Shown piece after piece: positions 63,346 to 64,000 of a DNA stretch of 64,000 nucleotides. The position numbers and the translations under genes were made by a program. Each line of letters starts with the position of its first letter. The stretch's first letter is position 1. The notes below the pieces were generated by a model, which worked only from the letters and a program-made list of their open reading frames with translations, made no database searches and was not told where the DNA came from. Source of the DNA: Paenibacillus pabuli (lineage in GTDB: Bacteria; Bacillota; Bacilli; Paenibacillales; Paenibacillaceae); assembly GCF_023101145.1 (NCBI RefSeq), contig NZ_CP073714.1, forward strand, positions 6,572,001 through 6,636,000, in the 5' to 3' direction.

Positions 63346-64000
63346 ATGAATTCAGATCGAAAATTGCGTTGGGGAATTATTGGTAGCGCTAGCATTGCTG
63401 TGCGATCCGTTATTCCAGGTTTGCAGCAATCCGAGTTGAATGAAGTAACCGCCATTGCCAGCCGGGACGAAGAAAAAGCGAAACAAACCGCTGATCAACT
63501 CGGCATTTCCCAAGCCTATGGCAGCTATGAAGCTTTGCTTGCTGACGATTCCATTGATGCGGTCTACATTCCGCTTCCGAACCATCTGCACCGGGAGTGG
63601 ACACTCCGTGCCGCAGAAGCCGGTAAACATATTTTGTGTGAGAAGCCACTCGCACTGACGGAGCAGGAAGCTCAAGAGATGGTGCAAGCCTGCGAAGATG
63701 CTGGTGTGCATCTCGCTGAGGCACTCATGTACCGACACCATCCACGTTATGATCAAATTAAAGATATTATCGCCAGCGGAGAAATTGGTGAGATCCGTGG
63801 CATTCATAGTACATTTTCGTTCAACAGTTCAGGTTCGACAGGTAACGTTCGTTTCCGGCGTGATTGGGGCGGCGGTTCCCTGTATGATATCGGCTGTTAT
63901 TCCATCAGTGCAGCACGCTTACTCCTTGGCCAAGAGCCATCGGCGGCAACCGTCATTGGCATGTTCTCCCCTGAGCATGGTCATGTGGATATGATGGCTT
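63346..64000 (+). CDS. Gfo/Idh/MocA family oxidoreductase, N-terminal part
   Basis: First 218 residues visible; continues past the right edge. ATG eight bases after AGGAGG. NAD(P)-binding Rossmann motif GIIGSASIA, conserved EKPLAL with catalytic lysine, AEALMYRHHPRYDQIKDII. Family members are sugar or inositol dehydrogenases. YhhX/AfrA-like. Divergent from the AraC regulator. Confidence 0.92.
   Translation, partial: MNSDRKLRWGIIGSASIAVRSVIPGLQQSELNEVTAIASRDEEKAKQTADQLGISQAYGSYEALLADDSIDAVYIPLPNHLHREWTLRAAEAGKHILCEKPLALTEQEAQEMVQACEDAGVHLAEALMYRHHPRYDQIKDIIASGEIGEIRGIHSTFSFNSSGSTGNVRFRRDWGGGSLYDIGCYSISAARLLLGQEPSAATVIGMFSPEHGHVDMMA

Noticed and set aside
1..64000. Prophage, insertion sequence, CRISPR array, tRNA or rRNA genes
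   Set aside because: No transposase, integrase or phage proteins, no regular spacer arrays and no tRNA-like folds were seen; regular repeats are limited to the elements listed.

Overview
The window looks like ordinary chromosome of a Paenibacillus-type spore-forming Firmicute; this is inferred from gene content, and no marker gene such as 16S rRNA is present. Supporting signs are strong AGGAGG-type ribosome-binding sites, several GTG/TTG starts, YesM/YesN two-component systems next to LplB/YtcP-type sugar permeases, a Spo0E-like protein, several copper-amine-oxidase 'stalk' proteins, and a pssA-dedA pair like that of Bacillus subtilis. I see no tRNA, rRNA, CRISPR array, transposase or prophage.

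Layout. 1-2.3 kb: end of a YesMN two-component operon running off the left edge. 2.4-8.1 kb: MFS pump with divergent TetR regulator, OsmC-like thiol peroxidase, a complete polar amino-acid ABC operon, a second TetR. 8.3-12.8 kb: uppP, thioredoxin-like protein, aldo/keto reductase, gpmA, DUF420 protein. 12.8-15.6 kb: cation/proton antiporter behind a leader with two tandem terminators, a PD-(D/E)XK plus winged-helix protein behind its own promoter-terminator unit, and a symmetric 192-bp repeat element. 15.6-19.1 kb: OmpR-type two-component system co-transcribed with pssA and a DedA protein. 19.3-24.6 kb: pdxK, a two-component system with a BcrA-like ABC exporter (probable peptide-antibiotic detoxification), DegV. 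24.9-27.5 kb: three-gene ABC-2 exporter. 27.6 kb: internally deleted M14 carboxypeptidase-like gene. 28-29.9 kb: hydrolase-merR operon with a clear MerR-type promoter.

30-36.2 kb: sucrose/fructan utilisation operon: LacI regulator, binding protein, two permeases, GH32 hydrolase. A consensus promoter is covered by two abutting 16-bp LacI-type operators and followed by a probable CcpA site. 36.2-43.4 kb: YtkA-like lipoprotein, BdbC-like thiol oxidase, three large secreted proteins with copper-amine-oxidase-like stalk domains, two of them internally duplicated. 43.5-46.3 kb: a formylglycine-enzyme-fold-like protein and a large uncharacterised protein. 46.6-53.9 kb: second YesMN system with binding protein on one strand and its two permeases divergent. 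53.9-57.6 kb: Spo0E-like protein, then a WYL-type regulator followed by two paralogous BtrH/C39-like proteins that seem to lack the catalytic cysteine, and a small zinc-ribbon protein. 57.7-64 kb: ArsR with divergent MFS pump, SET-like MFS pump, SnoaL-like protein, Rrf2 regulator, AraC regulator and a Gfo/Idh/MocA oxidoreductase cut by the right edge.

Most operons pair a sensor or regulator with the transporter it probably controls, and operators can be read for several (TetR/MFS, MerR/hydrolase, LacI/GH32, ArsR/MFS). The least explained parts are the 192-bp symmetric repeat at 15.2-15.4 kb, the double-terminator leader at 13.0 kb, and the WYL-plus-paralogue operon at 54.3-57.3 kb.
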